Shown here: positions 42,075 through 55,560 of the stretch, piece by piece
Position numbering within the stretch: the stretch's first letter is position 1
How the letters are laid out: every line of letters begins with the position of its first letter
Origin: Zeugodacus cucurbitae
Taxonomy: Eukaryota; Arthropoda; Insecta; Diptera; Tephritidae
Assembly (NCBI RefSeq): GCF_028554725.1
Contig: NC_071671.1
Coordinates: 71,604,001 to 71,668,000 of the forward strand
Length of the DNA: 64,000 bases
Reading direction: 5' to 3'
Position numbers and translations under genes: made by a program
Notes under the pieces: generated by a model
What the model was told of the DNA's origin: nothing
Seen by the model: only the letters and a program-made list of their open reading frames with translations
The model's database searches: none

Positions 42075-45000
42075 GTGAGCAGTTGGACAGCGCCCTCTAA
42101 GCCTAATTTAGCATGTGCGGCACGCACCGCCGCAAGAAAGACAGATGTGCTTGCCCGCCGATCCTTGCATAAATATGAGCGAGTAAGGTGGGTGCCTTCG
42201 GTGAGGTGTGTGTATGTGTGTGTTGCGCATTGACAGGATGTGTCTATATCTATTGGGAATATATCATTTGAGGCATTTTTTCTTGATAATATCAAAACCA
42301 AACTCCTAGTACTGATATATATAAGAAATATTCCACAGAAGTACATAGATATATTTGTGCTTAATTCATTCAGAACTGTCTTATACAATAAACTTATCCC
42401 ATTAAAAATAAGTTCTAGGAAAGCTACCTTAGTAAGCTTGGATTATTATGCGACGAAATTTATCAGTTGCAAACCTTTTCTGAGGCATTTTTCGAAAAAT
42501 GTATAGCTTAAAGAGAGACTGTGTCTTCTCAAACACATTTTTAATGAAGAATGAGTTTATAATTACAATGGCTTCAAGCTTCAACAAGAAGAACATGCGT
42601 TTATCTGTCTTGGTGTGTAATTAAATTTCTCAAGAAAAGTTCTGGAAGCTATTATGTAAATCCCAGCGAGCGCTTACCCACCGAAATGTGAGTCCCACGC
42701 ACGTACTTTGCATACACATACATGCCTCTCTTGTGCCCTGCCATTGATACTTGACAACAATTCATGACAACAAACAACAAAAACGCCAAGAACAACTTAT
42801 TAAGCCGAGTACTTGCAACTGTTGCACGTAGCCGTCAATACAGTTATAATGGCATGTCGACATAAAAGCATACAATGCGTTTACCTTTCATATTGTGTCA
42901 GCATATATTCATACGCGAGGCCCACTCTTATCTCCGCCGAACTCAAGCACGACCAAATAACGCTTCGAGTAGCAGCGGCGCAACAATCAAAGGCTTGCAA
43001 GCGAGCGCTGGCAGTGATGAAGCGCGAAAAGACTGCATTTATTAAAAAATAATAAACGGCACTTGGCTTTAGAGGCTTCAATGGCTTTAGTTTAGTGCGT
43101 TGGCACGTAGGTAATTTCCTGCCCCGGAGGACGTATGCAAATGTGAAGAGGGGGGTGTGTCACTGCAGTGCGTAACTGTCTATTGAATGCTTTTGGCGAC
43201 AAAGTCAACGGAGTGTTGTTGGCTTAGCGGTGCTTAATCGCTTGCCTGCCCGCTTTGGCTCAAGCGCTTTGTCATATGCATTTCCTGGTATTTCGCCGCA
43301 GCTGTGGTCTAAATTTTCGGGTTTTTTCCACGCCAGCCCACACACTCGCGTGCATATGAGCGTTCATCCAAATATGGACTTCTTAATTCCTGCTGCTTTT
43401 GGCCCTTATTTGCGCTTGCGCGGTGATTGATTGCCGCTTGCATCTTCATTCTTCGCCGTGCAGCAGACACATTCTTCGCCAAGCCATTGTGTTTGACTGC
43501 ACAAAGCGGCCCAAAAGCACCGTAAGAACGCATGGCTGAATTATTGTTCATATGTTCACATGTCTTGCGCGAGACAGATGCTTCATAGCGTACATGACTT
43601 TGCGTTCACAATTGCGCGCATGCGTGTGCGTGGCACACTGTTAGCGGGAAATTAATGTGTTTCGGTTACATTTCGGTTTATGCGTGTTGTGCGGCAAATT
43701 GGAATCAGCGCAGCACAGCCGCGTGTTCAACGAAAATTGATGGATGTTCTCTCACATCGATCGGCGGCGATCAGCGAGTTCACCGAACTTCTGTAAACAT
43801 AATAAATCTTATAAGAGTGCCCTAAATGCTGGAAAGTCGTTTAAAAGCTGAACAAACTGAATTACATGTGTGTGAAATAAAATGATTTAGAGTTCTTTAG
43901 AAGCGTGGAAAATCAAGTTTGACACGCCTAAAGCGACCCAATTTATTTTGGTTTTTAATATTGCCCAAACTATTTATTACAAAACATCGCGAAATATTGT
44001 GTTTTAGGCATGACGAAATTGTTTAGGTGCTGCGGCCGCTTATTCGATATGTTTATGCGCGTCCCTAATGTGGTCACATTCACAATCCTCGGACCTACTA
44101 AGAGATTGCGCTGGGAAAATATACACATGTCCGTGCGATGCTTCGCAGTTGATAGTCACAATTAACCGCTATTTTTAATGGCTGCTTAATTTGTATCGTA
44201 TTAATTTCGTTTACCATCTCAGCGTTGGTTCTAAGATCCCATAATGTTTACGCCATGAAGTTCGTTGCTTAAGTCTTTTGTTATTCATCAATCGCCATCA
44301 GCAATCGCCTAACTGTTTCAGTTATAAAAAAGTCGTAAGTTTACATATCATCGGTTGGAAATTTCGATCTGCTTAGCCACATAAAATCGTACTAAATATG
44401 TTACAATACATAGATGCGAGCGCTGTGATTATCACCCTTCTACAAGTTCAGAGAATCGTGTGAGACAGCACCAAGAAAAAAAGAAGACAAGCAAAAGTGA
44501 CGCTCACACGCATAAAATTAAGAACATTTATTTACCGAACTTGCTTGATTCAATTCGACCATAAAGTCATGGAAATGAAGCTAGAAAAACATAAAAATAA
44601 TTCTTCTAATAAAGAGAAGCTCACTTGATGGAAATTAAACGCCGCGCTTTGAATAAATCTTAATAATATAAATCCAAGTCTTTAGCTGACGCAGTGATAA
44701 CAGTGTTGTAATTTAGAGGCATTCAACCATTTGAAGACACACAGCCACGCACACGCATTTGAAGCGAAGACAAGAGAAGAGAATGCCCGCGTCATCATCA
44801 ACCAACAACATCATCATTCTTGTCATGCTAGCAGCTGGCGGCTGACGGAGGGCAGCGCGACGACTCATTGTCAATGCAAGAAGCGACTAAAAGTTTATTG
44901 AAATAAAGCAAAGCAAAGCGGAGACCATAAAATTCACTTCCAAAGAAAAGTCATTAAATCAGTTTTATCAGCGATCGCTACGAAATAAAATGTAAATAAA

Positions 45001-46739
45001 ACGAACGCTAGAAAAAGGCAACACAAACACACACACACACACACACGAAAACATATGTTAGAAACCACAACAAACACTCGCATAGAAGAAACATAAGCCG
45101 AGCTCCACAAACAACAGCGAAGACACCAAAGCATCTGCCAAACCAAATGGGTGTGTGTATGTGTGTGTTTGCTTAGAAATTAGAGTCAAAACAAACCAGA
45201 CAATTATTCTCAGGCTGGCGAGCAGCAGCGTAACACGGCTGTGAGAATACGAGCCAGCGCAAACAGTGCTGCTAGAGAAAATGAGAAAATGTCTGTGTGT
45301 GTGTGTATACGTATCTGAGCCACCGGGCAAAAAGTATCGAATAACAGGCAGCCGAGGATCGAAGCAGAAGCAGCAGCAAAATCAATAAAGCGAAACAAGT
45401 TATTGCGGAGCGACGAGCCCGAGTGCTGTAAACAGCAACTGTTAGTTAACATAACAGCTGTTGCTAACATTTCATGCGATAATTGAGAATAACAGAGGGA
45501 GAGAGCAGTAAGAAACAAGTCGAGAGATAACAGAATAATGTTAAGACAATAAAATTCTATTTTTTAAGAAAATCAGAAAAAATACTCAATACTTAATTAT
45601 AATATTTTTCATATTTTTTGGTTAATTAAATTTAATAATAAATAAAATCTCATGAAATTTTTAAAAAGAAAATGTTATAAGCTTTATATCAGTTTTTATA
45701 GAACTAACATACAAATGTTAAAAATATTGGACGATTTATCAAGTCAATGAGACCAGTATTTGAGCTTTGATAGTGCCTAAGCTCTTCTTATCAATAAACT
45801 AAAGATAATATTTAATACTAGCGCCATCTTCATTGAACTCTTTTGTTCATTCCTTCATTAAATGCAATGAAGACAATTATACCTGGGCTTCCAACTGAAA
45901 ATTGTTAACACTAACTGCCGACTGTTAAACGCTTCTCTCACTGTTAGCATTCCCAGCACTTGACAGAACACTTTCTCATCAAGTAGTGCTATTTAACAGC
46001 GTTTAGTCAGCGTTTTACGCTACAAACGCGAGGCAGTCACTTCACAAGCAAACGTTTTAGTGACTTTCGGTTGCGTCGTCACTCTCACACTCTTAAGTAT
46101 ATTAACATATTCTCATTCCCAATGACTTGTTATTGCTACCAGCATATTCATCGTCGCCTTTAACAACAACAACAATAGCATCATCATAATCATCATCACC
46201 GCCGTCGTTTTCGCTGTCATTTAACCAACAATCTTGGCCGTTGGCTGAGAACTCTCGAGCCAATTGCGTTCTTTAGCGCATTTACTTAACAGCTTTTAAT
46301 TCTTCACACAAGCAACAACAACAGCAGCAACTACAAGCATAAAGAGCAATAAGTAAGACTTTTGCGGCGTGAAACGTGACGACGCATCGCAAGCATCGAT
46401 AGCTATGACAATGGCGACGCCGACGATGACGATGACGACAACAACAGCGCCAGCGACAGCGACAGCAACGACGAAGCTTCATCGTCAGCTCGCTACGACG
46501 ACGACGCGTCGTTGTGTGGAGGACAGTTCTATGGCACTTTTAGTCAAGAATTCGTTTCATTATTGTAAGGTTCGTTGCGTTCGAGGCATCGCGTGTGCGC
46601 GTCTTCTACAAACGGAACTTAACGCTTTACCGCATTTAGCTAACGTGAATTACCAAAGCTGTGAGTGTGTTGATCGTCATACGCGAGTTGAGTGAGGAAG
46701 AAATCAACGCAGCACTTAGCGCTTTCAATTACATCAAGT
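42075..46739. other. non-coding DNA upstream of the CABIT gene leader exon
   Basis: AT-rich with a GC-richer patch at 43.2-43.8 kb. An ACG/GAC-rich stretch lies at 46370-46510, where a Thr/Ala/Met-rich 108-codon frame is open. The last kilobase before the candidate leader exon may contain the promoter, but no core element set could be placed with confidence. Confidence 0.45.
45027..45047. repeat. AC dinucleotide microsatellite
   Basis: About ten AC units in AT-rich DNA upstream of the candidate leader exon. Confidence 0.9.
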
Positions 46740-47335
46740 ACAAAAACAACAAAACAAACACACAAAGAAAATTTGTAAATGTTTAATGTGTTGTTGTTGT
46801 GTTAATGTTGCATGTAAAGCACCAAAAGCAGTTATTTTACAACAAACAACAAGAAAAGTGATCGAAATTTTCTGAGCAAAGAAATTTGTGCGCTGATATT
46901 TACACTTTTATGATTATTGCAATTTGGCGAGCAAATTAACGGCAAAAATAAAGCGAAAAAGGTGTTACAAGTACAAGAAACCGCAGTGAAATTGCGCTCA
47001 TAAAATTTCGTAATTTTGTGAAAGTGTTTTGTGTCGCATGACAATTGGCAGCGACCGCTGCCCAATAACGGTTGTAGGCCATTTGTCGCTCATTGGCGCT
47101 GCGTGGCTACTATGCTTTACACCTCCGCAGCGAGCGCAAGCGTTTTGTAAACAAAAGAAAGTGGAATTTCATTATTCATCCGAGATATTACGAAATTCGC
47201 CTTGAAAGTGTGAAATCCGTTGAGAACGAGTGCAAAGTGTCGCCCAATTGGCTGTGAGAAGCAAATTGTGAATTTCTTTTTGAAAAAAAAAAATCAAATC
47301 AAAGTGAAATAAAGCAACAGATTGATGCAGTCGAA
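46740..47335 (+). other. probable non-coding first exon (5' leader) of the CABIT gene
   Basis: The stretch has the composition typical of fly 5' leaders, with repeated gtgaaa, aagtg and gcaaat words and no long open frame. It ends at a strong donor (gaa|gtaagt, GT at 47336-47337). It is the nearest strong leader-like sequence upstream of the 57247 acceptor on the same strand. The short ATG at 47325, spliced to 57247, would read only 13 codons before a stop. The left boundary is arbitrary: no clear TATA box or initiator plus downstream element was found between 46.0 and 46.8 kb. Assignment to this gene is inference. Confidence 0.45.
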
Positions 47336-47867
47336 GTAAGTTCAATAGTTTATTCTACAAAACTAAATATACATAAGGTAACAAGTGAAAGCATTAAAGA
47401 TTTCTGCGTTAAAATATTAGAATATTACAAAGCTGCGATATATCCTAAAGCTTTTTAAGGCTTAAGTGCGTTGTTAAATTAGAGAATATGCTAAAGTGAA
47501 GTAAATATTAAGAAAACTATAAAAAATAGATAGAAATGTCAAAGAACTAAACTTTATATGTTTAAATCATCAAAAGAAGAGAAAAGCGTACATTCTTCAG
47601 CTGGGAAACAAATACATTTTTTTAGTTTTTTATCATGCTCGAGAAAGCTTAAAATAATTTTGCTTAGAAACTCAACAAATTTGTCTCAAAATACAAAAAT
47701 AGCTTAACTCGACTTAAACAAATGGATTAAATTTGAGATACCCTAAATTATCTCCTTAGAGTCAGATACAAAATCAAAATGCTTGCCTGGACTTACCATA
47801 AGTCTTCTTATGTTATTGCCACAGAAGTATTCTCCAGTCTTGGAGAATCTGAAAATTATTGAGGAGC

Positions 47868-48046
47868 TATACAGTTGAACTTCCCTTACTCGAATCACTT
47901 TAATCCACAAAAATACTTCGAGTTAGAGAGACTTCGTGTTATGGAAGGTAATTTGTATGAAGTTTGACTGTATTGCCAGTTCAAGTGTTCTAGAGATGGA
48001 GAACTTCGAGTTGTAGAAGTTCGAGTTATGAAAGTTCAACTGTATA
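47868..48046. mobile_element. small TA-flanked inverted-repeat element (pogo/Tigger-like MITE)
   Basis: The 13-base ends tatacagttgaac (47868-47880) and gttcaactgtata (48034-48046) are perfect reverse complements, and weaker pairing continues inward. With TA as the target duplication, the element is 47872-48042 (171 bases) and begins CAGTTGAAC, as in pogo/Tigger-type Tc1-mariner families. Internally it has repeated cttcgagtta-type words, and near 47961 a diverged copy of the terminus (gtttgactgtat). It is too short to encode a transposase, so it is a non-autonomous relic. Confidence 0.65.
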
Positions 48047-51000
48047 TATGTGGAACTTGTGAAAACATTTCAAAAATAAATTCATTTCTCCGAAATTTCT
48101 TGTCTATGAAAGGTATATTGCCTTCAATGTATGTGAGGCTTTTTTCACAATCGCTTGTTTTACTCTTCATATAATAAAGGCTGTTTCGATATACGATACG
48201 TGTAAAGGGTACCAAAGTTCTCCTTAGCCCATTTGTATAGAATAAAATCTTAAAATTCGCTTTTATCTATTGACTTTGCTCTATTTTATATAGAAATATA
48301 ACATTGCAAACATAAATATTGCCTTGTTTCCATATCTCACAACTTGTCTTCATTTAATGCTACCAACCATCACTCATACGCCCTCTAGTTAGTGTTCTGA
48401 TATGTGTTTGTCAAATTTCCTATTTAAGTGGATGCCTAATAACCACACAATCACTTAAGCATTCACACCTACTTCGCCTCTCCGGCTACAATGGACACTT
48501 ATTTAAAAGGCTATTAGTTGCCCTTTCTATTTTCAATATTTACGTGTTTACAAGCGATTCCCTTTTTCCGCAAAAGTGGCACAAATACCAAAAAAGAAAT
48601 CCACAACATAGAATGTGTGCTACCATTTAGGTTATGTGGTCAGCAAACTCCCCACCGACTCGCCCGAAAATGGGGACTTTCCACATTAGACGAAGACACA
48701 TATGCACGTTTTTGAAAAACAAAATTTGTTTCTGCTTCTAATTCCTACTGTATAACACAATGGCGTCTCGCTGGTCACGCTGAAAGTGCAGCGCCAAATA
48801 TGTGTACTTTGACACCGCGAGGCAGCGGACAATAGAAATCAAAGCAAGAAACGCTCCTCAGCACAGTAGCTGTGCTTTGCAACAACAACGGGTAGGAAAG
48901 GTGTTGTCCACAAATTTGTAAGAACAAATAAAGCATAAATTACGGAGGCACATTGTCCGCGACAAACAGCAACAACAACAACAAATTAACACACAGTTCA
49001 ACGGCGTTTGCAGCACATTTAACCCCAATTCAAATGTGGCATTGCATTTCGGCCGTTTATTTGCTTTCATTTCCTGTCCGATGTACTGTCGATAGTCGTG
49101 TATTGATTTCCCCACAAACCCAACCCGGGGCCACAAATAATGTTTTGCTTTTCCATTTTCAGCATTTAATATTAAATGTTTATGGCTTTTTGGCGTCAAA
49201 TCGCGCTGTGCTGCATATGTAATTAGCTGGCGAGGAAGAAGTTCGATGTAATATACAAATAAGTGCTTGCCTTCAAACAAATAATCCTACAAACCTCTAA
49301 ATGTATGCATGTACTCGCAGCAAGTGTCCAGTGTTAATGTCGTTAGGATTTTTGTCTTCATACTTTTTGCAGTCGAAGTTCTATTAAAATTAATATTTCT
49401 GATAAAGACACACACACAAACACACATTTGTGTTTTCATATACGCAAGTGTTTATGGCTCACTAGTTTTGGAGCGCCCGTTTCGGTGCGACTGACTAATT
49501 CATTGATATGTATGCGCGTGGACTCGCCTATGTTGTTGTTGCTGCTGCGCAGCGTTGGCTGTCGACTTTGGCAATGGCAATGGTAGGTAGTCTTCAACGC
49601 GATTAGTAATCAAATCATAAACACCGGTTTGTCGAACGCTCCATCAAAGCGTTCCGTAGCAGCTGTTTCGCTGTGCGCTATGAGTTTGACGTATCAAGCG
49701 CTGACGCGGACGCTATCGCTTTGTTTTCGTGCGTTTTCCATGTATTTATTATTTATCTGTGTGTGTTAAATTATTAAATTTTGAATTGTCGTTGCGGTTT
49801 GCGAACAATGTGCTGCTATGCTCGTGTGGTATTTTCCGATCGTTTACACCCAACCCACTCGCAAAGAACCGAATTCCATTTTCGGCGAGTACAGGCCTAT
49901 TGTACCTGCCCTTTTGTTGGTTGTCGTTGTTGTGCGTGGAAAATACGTTACAAATATTTAAAAAAAAAAATTTTGAATTCTTCCCCTCGGCTACACCTTT
50001 TTGATTAACTTGTTGTTCCTTTCATCACATCGTCGCTCCCAAATGTTTTCGGAGACCTCGCTGTACATATTCGCGTGTTCTAAGCTCATTCAGTCGCCTG
50101 AACACAATTCTGTATGTCATTACTTTTGGTGTGTTATGGTTTAATTGTTGTTGTCGCATTGTTGCTGGTTTGCATATTAATTTTGAGTTGAAGTCTATAA
50201 ATTTCATTATCAGCAGCACTTGATTCTTTTTGTGTTATTTTATATTTTATTTCAATTGTTGCTCGCTCATACAAATTCACACGTTTTCAGACATCTGTGG
50301 AATATTGTTCAGAAATTAAATTCTATATACATTTTGTAGACTCTAAAGTTCGAATTTTCAATGATTTACATCGCAGGGTATATTCGTTTTACACCTTCTG
50401 AATATCTGGAATATTGCATCCTGAATGAGAAAAAAGCTTTTTGGATCGAGCTTCATCTTTTATTTGTGCTTGGTTTCTTAAGTTAAGTTTAATCTTAAGT
50501 CTTCTAGGAAAATCTGCTGGATCTTTTATAATAAGTTTTTTTATGGTAAGAGGACTCATTGCTCACTTAGAGAGGAGTGCGGTACGAAAGAACTGGGCCA
50601 AAGTGGTGCTTAATGAAGAATTGAAGGTTTCAGATTTTTTTAAGGAAAAACGTTAGGGAAACTCATTCATCCATCACTATTTTTCGCCCTTTATGCCGAC
50701 ATTGGAGTTGGACGAAAATCACTTTCAGCCTCACTGCCCGCCTTCCATGAAAAAACTCACGCATAACAAAAATAATCACAATAACTCTCACATTCGGTTG
50801 CCATTTAAGAAATTAAATTCCCAGCTCATACTCAAAGCTGAGCCAGCATCCTTCGTTAACGCCTCTCAGTGGCATATATCTGCTCATGCTTACAAATATA
50901 CCAATACAAGAAAAGAGTGCATCGAAGCAGGGAAAGCACAAAAACGCAAGTGCCGAGCGAAGGGCTCAGAATTACGAAGGACTGCAAGAAAAATAGTTTA

Positions 51001-51466
51001 AGAAAGCTTCAAAACACACAAACAAACACACTCAATTGATAGTTTAGGTGTGTGTTGTGGTATTTATTCCATATCCTAGGGGCACTGAAGTTAAAGCAAT
51101 CCATTTCGCACGAACATACATATGCCGAGTAGCAGTGAAGGCAAAAAACAACAACAAAGCGAATGAATGCTCGCGCGACAGTTCAACAAGTTCCGTTTAT
51201 GAAAAATGAAACCTACAACCTACAACAGCAACAACACAAAAGCGCTTTTTGTGTTCAAGTAACGACAACAACAAGTGGCTTAAAGTATACAATCGTCTAG
51301 AAGAACAAGAATCGCCAAGAGGAAACAAATACAAGGTGTGTGTGTGTCTGTGCGTGCGAGCTTGAAGTGTGCAGTTTGCGTGAGGACCAGCAAACGACGA
51401 CAGGAACTGCACGAATTAATTTTAGGGTTTAATATATGTCTTAAATTGTCGCTCGCTCGCTCGCGC

Positions 51467-51492
51467 TGTGTGTGTGTGTGTGTGTGTGTGTG
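51467..51492. repeat. TG dinucleotide microsatellite next to a GCTC run
   Basis: Thirteen TG units follow directly after a short tetranucleotide run (gctcgctcgctcgc, about 51451-51464). Confidence 0.92.
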
Positions 51493-52507
51493 CGTAAATT
51501 TATGTGTGCGACGCTTTGTTGTGTCGTTGGAGGTTACTTTAGCTTTGAGTGCTCGCATCGCCCCGCACATTTCGTTATGTTTATTTTCGCAAGTATCGGC
51601 ATAAGTGCCCCATTGTGGTGTATGCAACACGTAGACGCAGAGCGAAAAAGTGTTACTAGCACATGCGCCCCTGTAGGAATTGGGCTCCACATTTCTTAGT
51701 TTACAGCGATATTTTTGGAACCTAGTGACTTATGATTGAGGTCCTCTCAATAGACCTACTTTTTTCCTAAGGGGTGGTCTTACACGAATCTCGACTGCAA
51801 CAACAACTCTTTTGCTCTTATTTTTGCGTTGTTGTTTCTTATTTGTTAATCAGTGCTTTTTTATTTGTCATGCAGCCTTTATAATTTTGCCATAGATTTC
51901 CTCTAGCTTCAACTGCAACAGCACGCACTGCAACTCCACCAAAGAGGACACAAATAAACCTTTGTGTTAATAAGAAAACATGCATACCTTACAACAACAA
52001 ATGTGTGTGTGTGTGTGTTCACTGACACATTTCATTTCATTCTGCTGAGGCTGTGTGGAGTGCAATTTCATTGCTACATTGAAATAGGCGCGCGCATTTC
52101 GAGGGCTTTTCAAAGGTTTTTGTTTGTACTTACTTACTTAGTTCGTAGTGCTCTCACCCACATCACTCCACGGCTGTTAGGTGTTGCAAAAAGCACAAAG
52201 CTTAAGAACAGCGGAAGAAGCAGAACAAAAAAGTACTACAACAAACCCAACTCAAACAGCAACAATCCGGCGGCGTGTTAAAAATGTTCGTTCCTTTAGC
52301 ACAATTTTGCAGAGCGCGTGTGTGAGTGTGTTGGTGTACGTGTAAGGATCATTGAGGTCACATATTTTTCATCATTAATCACAACAAGTCAGTCGTGGTA
52401 AGCAACGGAAGCACAACAATAAACACAACAACAACATATATGTATGTGAGAAGCGTATGAACAACAACACAGTCAGGGTAGTCAGGATATAAGAATATGA
52501 GGTTATG

Positions 52508-52699
52508 TATAGATATAGATATAGATATAGATATAGATATAGATATAGATATAGATATAGATATAGATATAGATATAGATATAGATATAGATATAGATAT
52601 AGATATAGATATAGATATAGATATAGATATAGATATAGATATAGATATAGATATAGATATAGATATAGATATAGATATAAATATAGATATAAATATAGA
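52508..52699. repeat. AGATAT hexanucleotide array, about 32 units
   Basis: Perfect period-6 sequence runs from 52508 to 52679 and continues with a few substitutions (aaatat, agacat) to about 52699. Degeneration only at the right edge suggests recent expansion on the left. All frames on both strands are open here (Ile-Asp, Tyr-Arg and Ile-Ser repeats), which is a property of the unit and not coding evidence. Confidence 0.97.
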
Positions 52700-55294
52700 C
52701 ATAATCATTCGCTTTGTTCCTTTCCTGTTGATCTCATACTCATAAAAAACATGCAATTTATTTAGCAGAAATTCCAATATTTATGCTGCAACATTTGCAA
52801 CCAATCAGAAAATCAATTTGCACAGCACCATTAATCCTAAGTGAAAATGTATGCACCACTCGGCAACAGCGACAACTTATTGCTTCCATCAACACAATTT
52901 TTCTTTCCAACTTTGAAGTCGATTCATGATCACATATTTGTGTGTCTGAATGTTTGCATTTCTCAATGAAAGCAAGCAAATGCTGGTCGATAAATTTCCA
53001 GCACACACTGTAACAACTGTAGCAAGTGACGTGAGTGACGCCAGCGAGGCGCGTTGAGTGAGAAATGCTGTCAATCGGATTTGCCAAAAAGATGCACGTA
53101 TTTCACGTATTTCTTGTAAATTTTGAACTCTTACCAATGACAGATAAACAGTTGTACGTATACAGGTATGTTTTGGCGAAAATTTCACCAATTAAAACTG
53201 CCCACACCAGCAGTAAATTCGTCGGGAAAAATATATCGAAATGAATGAAAAAAACAAGAAATTACAACAAAAAAGCGCGGCCTTCTCAAACACACTTAAA
53301 TTAAATTGAAATTGGAAACGAATGTGGCGCACAGCAGACAACAACAGAGAAATGTAGAAATCATTTGGCTTATGGTAAAAAGGTTGCTGCCACTTTGGTG
53401 CGCTGCATCACTGATGATTTGTTCGCTTGTCGAAGAAAACGTGAAAAATTAGAACAGAAAAACGCGCAAACATTTCTCACGCTCGATTGCCGCAGGCTAC
53501 TTGAATTTTCCACGGCAGCATGCACTCTCTTCGGCAGCTTTTTTTCCTCGCGAACAGAGGCGCGTAGTCACGGGCTCCTCTTGAGTTATGTGAAAACGTG
53601 ACATTTTCCTTGCTACTGGACAAAATTGATGCCGCCGAGCAGCCGCAGCCGTCGTCACTAACTCCGCACACAAATGCTGGCATGGCTGTAGGCAGACAGC
53701 GTTGCTCTGCGCTCTTGTCTACTTAGACTCGCTTACCTACGGCTGTCGCGTTCTATTTCGCTATTTTCAATGTTATTATTGTTATTGCTATTGTAGTACT
53801 TAGTTCGTGCTTGTTTGGCGATTGTGCGGTTTTGTTGTATTATAGTTGTTGTGGTTGTTGTTGTGCCAGCTATTTGCTCCTTTTTTGTACATTATTGTCA
53901 TCGTGTGGCACAATTTTCTTCCTGCCACAGCGCACTCAAGTAAATTAAATCACTTGCGCCGCAGAGTTGTTGTTGTTGTTGGTGGTGGTGTCGCCGCCGC
54001 AAGTTGCTGCATATCAGTTCACCTCATTCGCCGGCTCATTTCGATTAAATCAAAATGACTTAATTAATTTCTGCCAATGGACGTAAGTCTTTTACGCCGC
54101 ACGGAGTTCCACAGACGACAGAGTGGAGGAGAGGAGAGGAAGAACAACATGCTCTTACTATATTTGTGAGGTTTGCATATTTTTGTATGTATGTAATGCA
54201 TTCGAATTCTCATGGTCTTTCTGCCCGGTGTCTCGAAAGAAAGTTCCATGTGGCAGAGAGCGAATTCCCACTAAATGTGGAGCGACTCGCTTTTCATTCG
54301 ATAGAGTTCAATCGTTCAATGGCTTTTGGTGCCAAGATAATCACAACCACTTGAACATATAATCTTAGCAGAGATCTTTTGCATTTGCATTCTTCAAAAC
54401 TGGCTTTTGTCTTACTAGTAAATTTAAAGAAGACTCTTCAAAGAATATAAAAGAAGAAACGCTTTCACTTATTTATCCCTCACAACTTAATTAAATTAGT
54501 TTAGTTCTAAGGACAATTCCGTTTTCAAAACCTATAAGAACCCCAAACGAGTCTTCCGCCAGTGTCTTAAGTCTAATGACGTTTTCATGATCAAGCACTC
54601 GAGAGGAAATACTTCGTACGCACTCCTCTCTTCGCGTTGATAATTTATGTGGCTCCATTAAAAGTGCTGCAATGTAATGCCAAAGCTGCGAAGCACAAAT
54701 GCAACATGCAACTCTATCCCGGTACATTTGTACTTAATTTGTGTTGTGTAGAACATCAACAACATTAATGTTTGTTTGCAGGCATGAAAAGATCTACGTC
54801 CACATATCCCCCCTCCCATCCGCTATGTAGCCGCGCTACACAAGGGACCCTCCGTGAGTGGAGACACGAAAGCAAGTTGCTAATTCTGAATACTTGTAAT
54901 GACTTACAAGGTGTTATTTATGGCCTAATAAAGCACAAGCATGTGAAAAAGAAAGAAACATTTACCAGCGCCGTAGTCGACGAGGAACAACATTGTTTGT
55001 TTGTCAAAGACATGGTCAACAACAAACACGCAATTTGCTAAGATGGCCACTGTGGAAGACGCAGCAAAAGAGAAGTCGTCAGCGATGTACGCAAAGTGGA
55101 GGGATTGTCCAAGCGGCTGATGGATTTCAGCTCTGGGAGATTCTAAAAAAACAATTACATAATACTTATTTAATTTCTCTGTGCTTCTGGTATTTTAGAG
55201 AAGTTTTTTTCAGTACCGAACGCAATTGATAGCCGGACATTAGCTGCTAAATCAAACGCTTGGTAAAAATTTTATTATTTAGTTATCTTTGCTC

Positions 55295-55560
55295 ACTAGG
55301 TTAGGTTAGGCTCCAAGGCTGAGCAGAAAGACACAGGACAGTCCATTGTGACGCCAAAAACTCCCTAGAGAGATTTCGGAGATTAGAGAATCAAACCGAC
55401 TTTCCGGAGTCAGTCTGAGATTTATAGGAGATGTTTGAACACAATTTTGTATGAAACGCTGGGGCTACACTCTCTATTTAGTCTAAGTCTTCCATTTTGC
55501 ACTTGAGATCTCCTCTTAGCAAGGCTACACGGTATTTGAAGCTTCAAGCCAGACCTAGCC
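55295..55560. repeat. probable diverged copy of a dispersed fly repeat
   Basis: The stretch begins with ctaggttaggttagg and continues through words such as gacagtccattgtgacgcc and gctacactctc. From memory, tephritid and drosophilid genomes carry many dispersed copies that start with tandem ttaggttagg followed by a segment about a purchase-like cagtccattgtga word. No terminal repeats or coding frame are visible here, so the boundaries are estimates. Confidence 0.3.

Noticed and set aside
45985..46045. Initiator-like tttagtcagcg with an AGTCAC word about 27 bases downstream
   Set aside because: The spacing is off by one from the canonical downstream promoter element and the initiator match is imperfect; not enough to call a promoter.
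52379..52777. Long open frames encoding Ile-Ser, Ile-Asp and Tyr-Arg repeats on both strands
   Set aside because: They are a direct consequence of the AGATAT array, whose period of six keeps all frames open.
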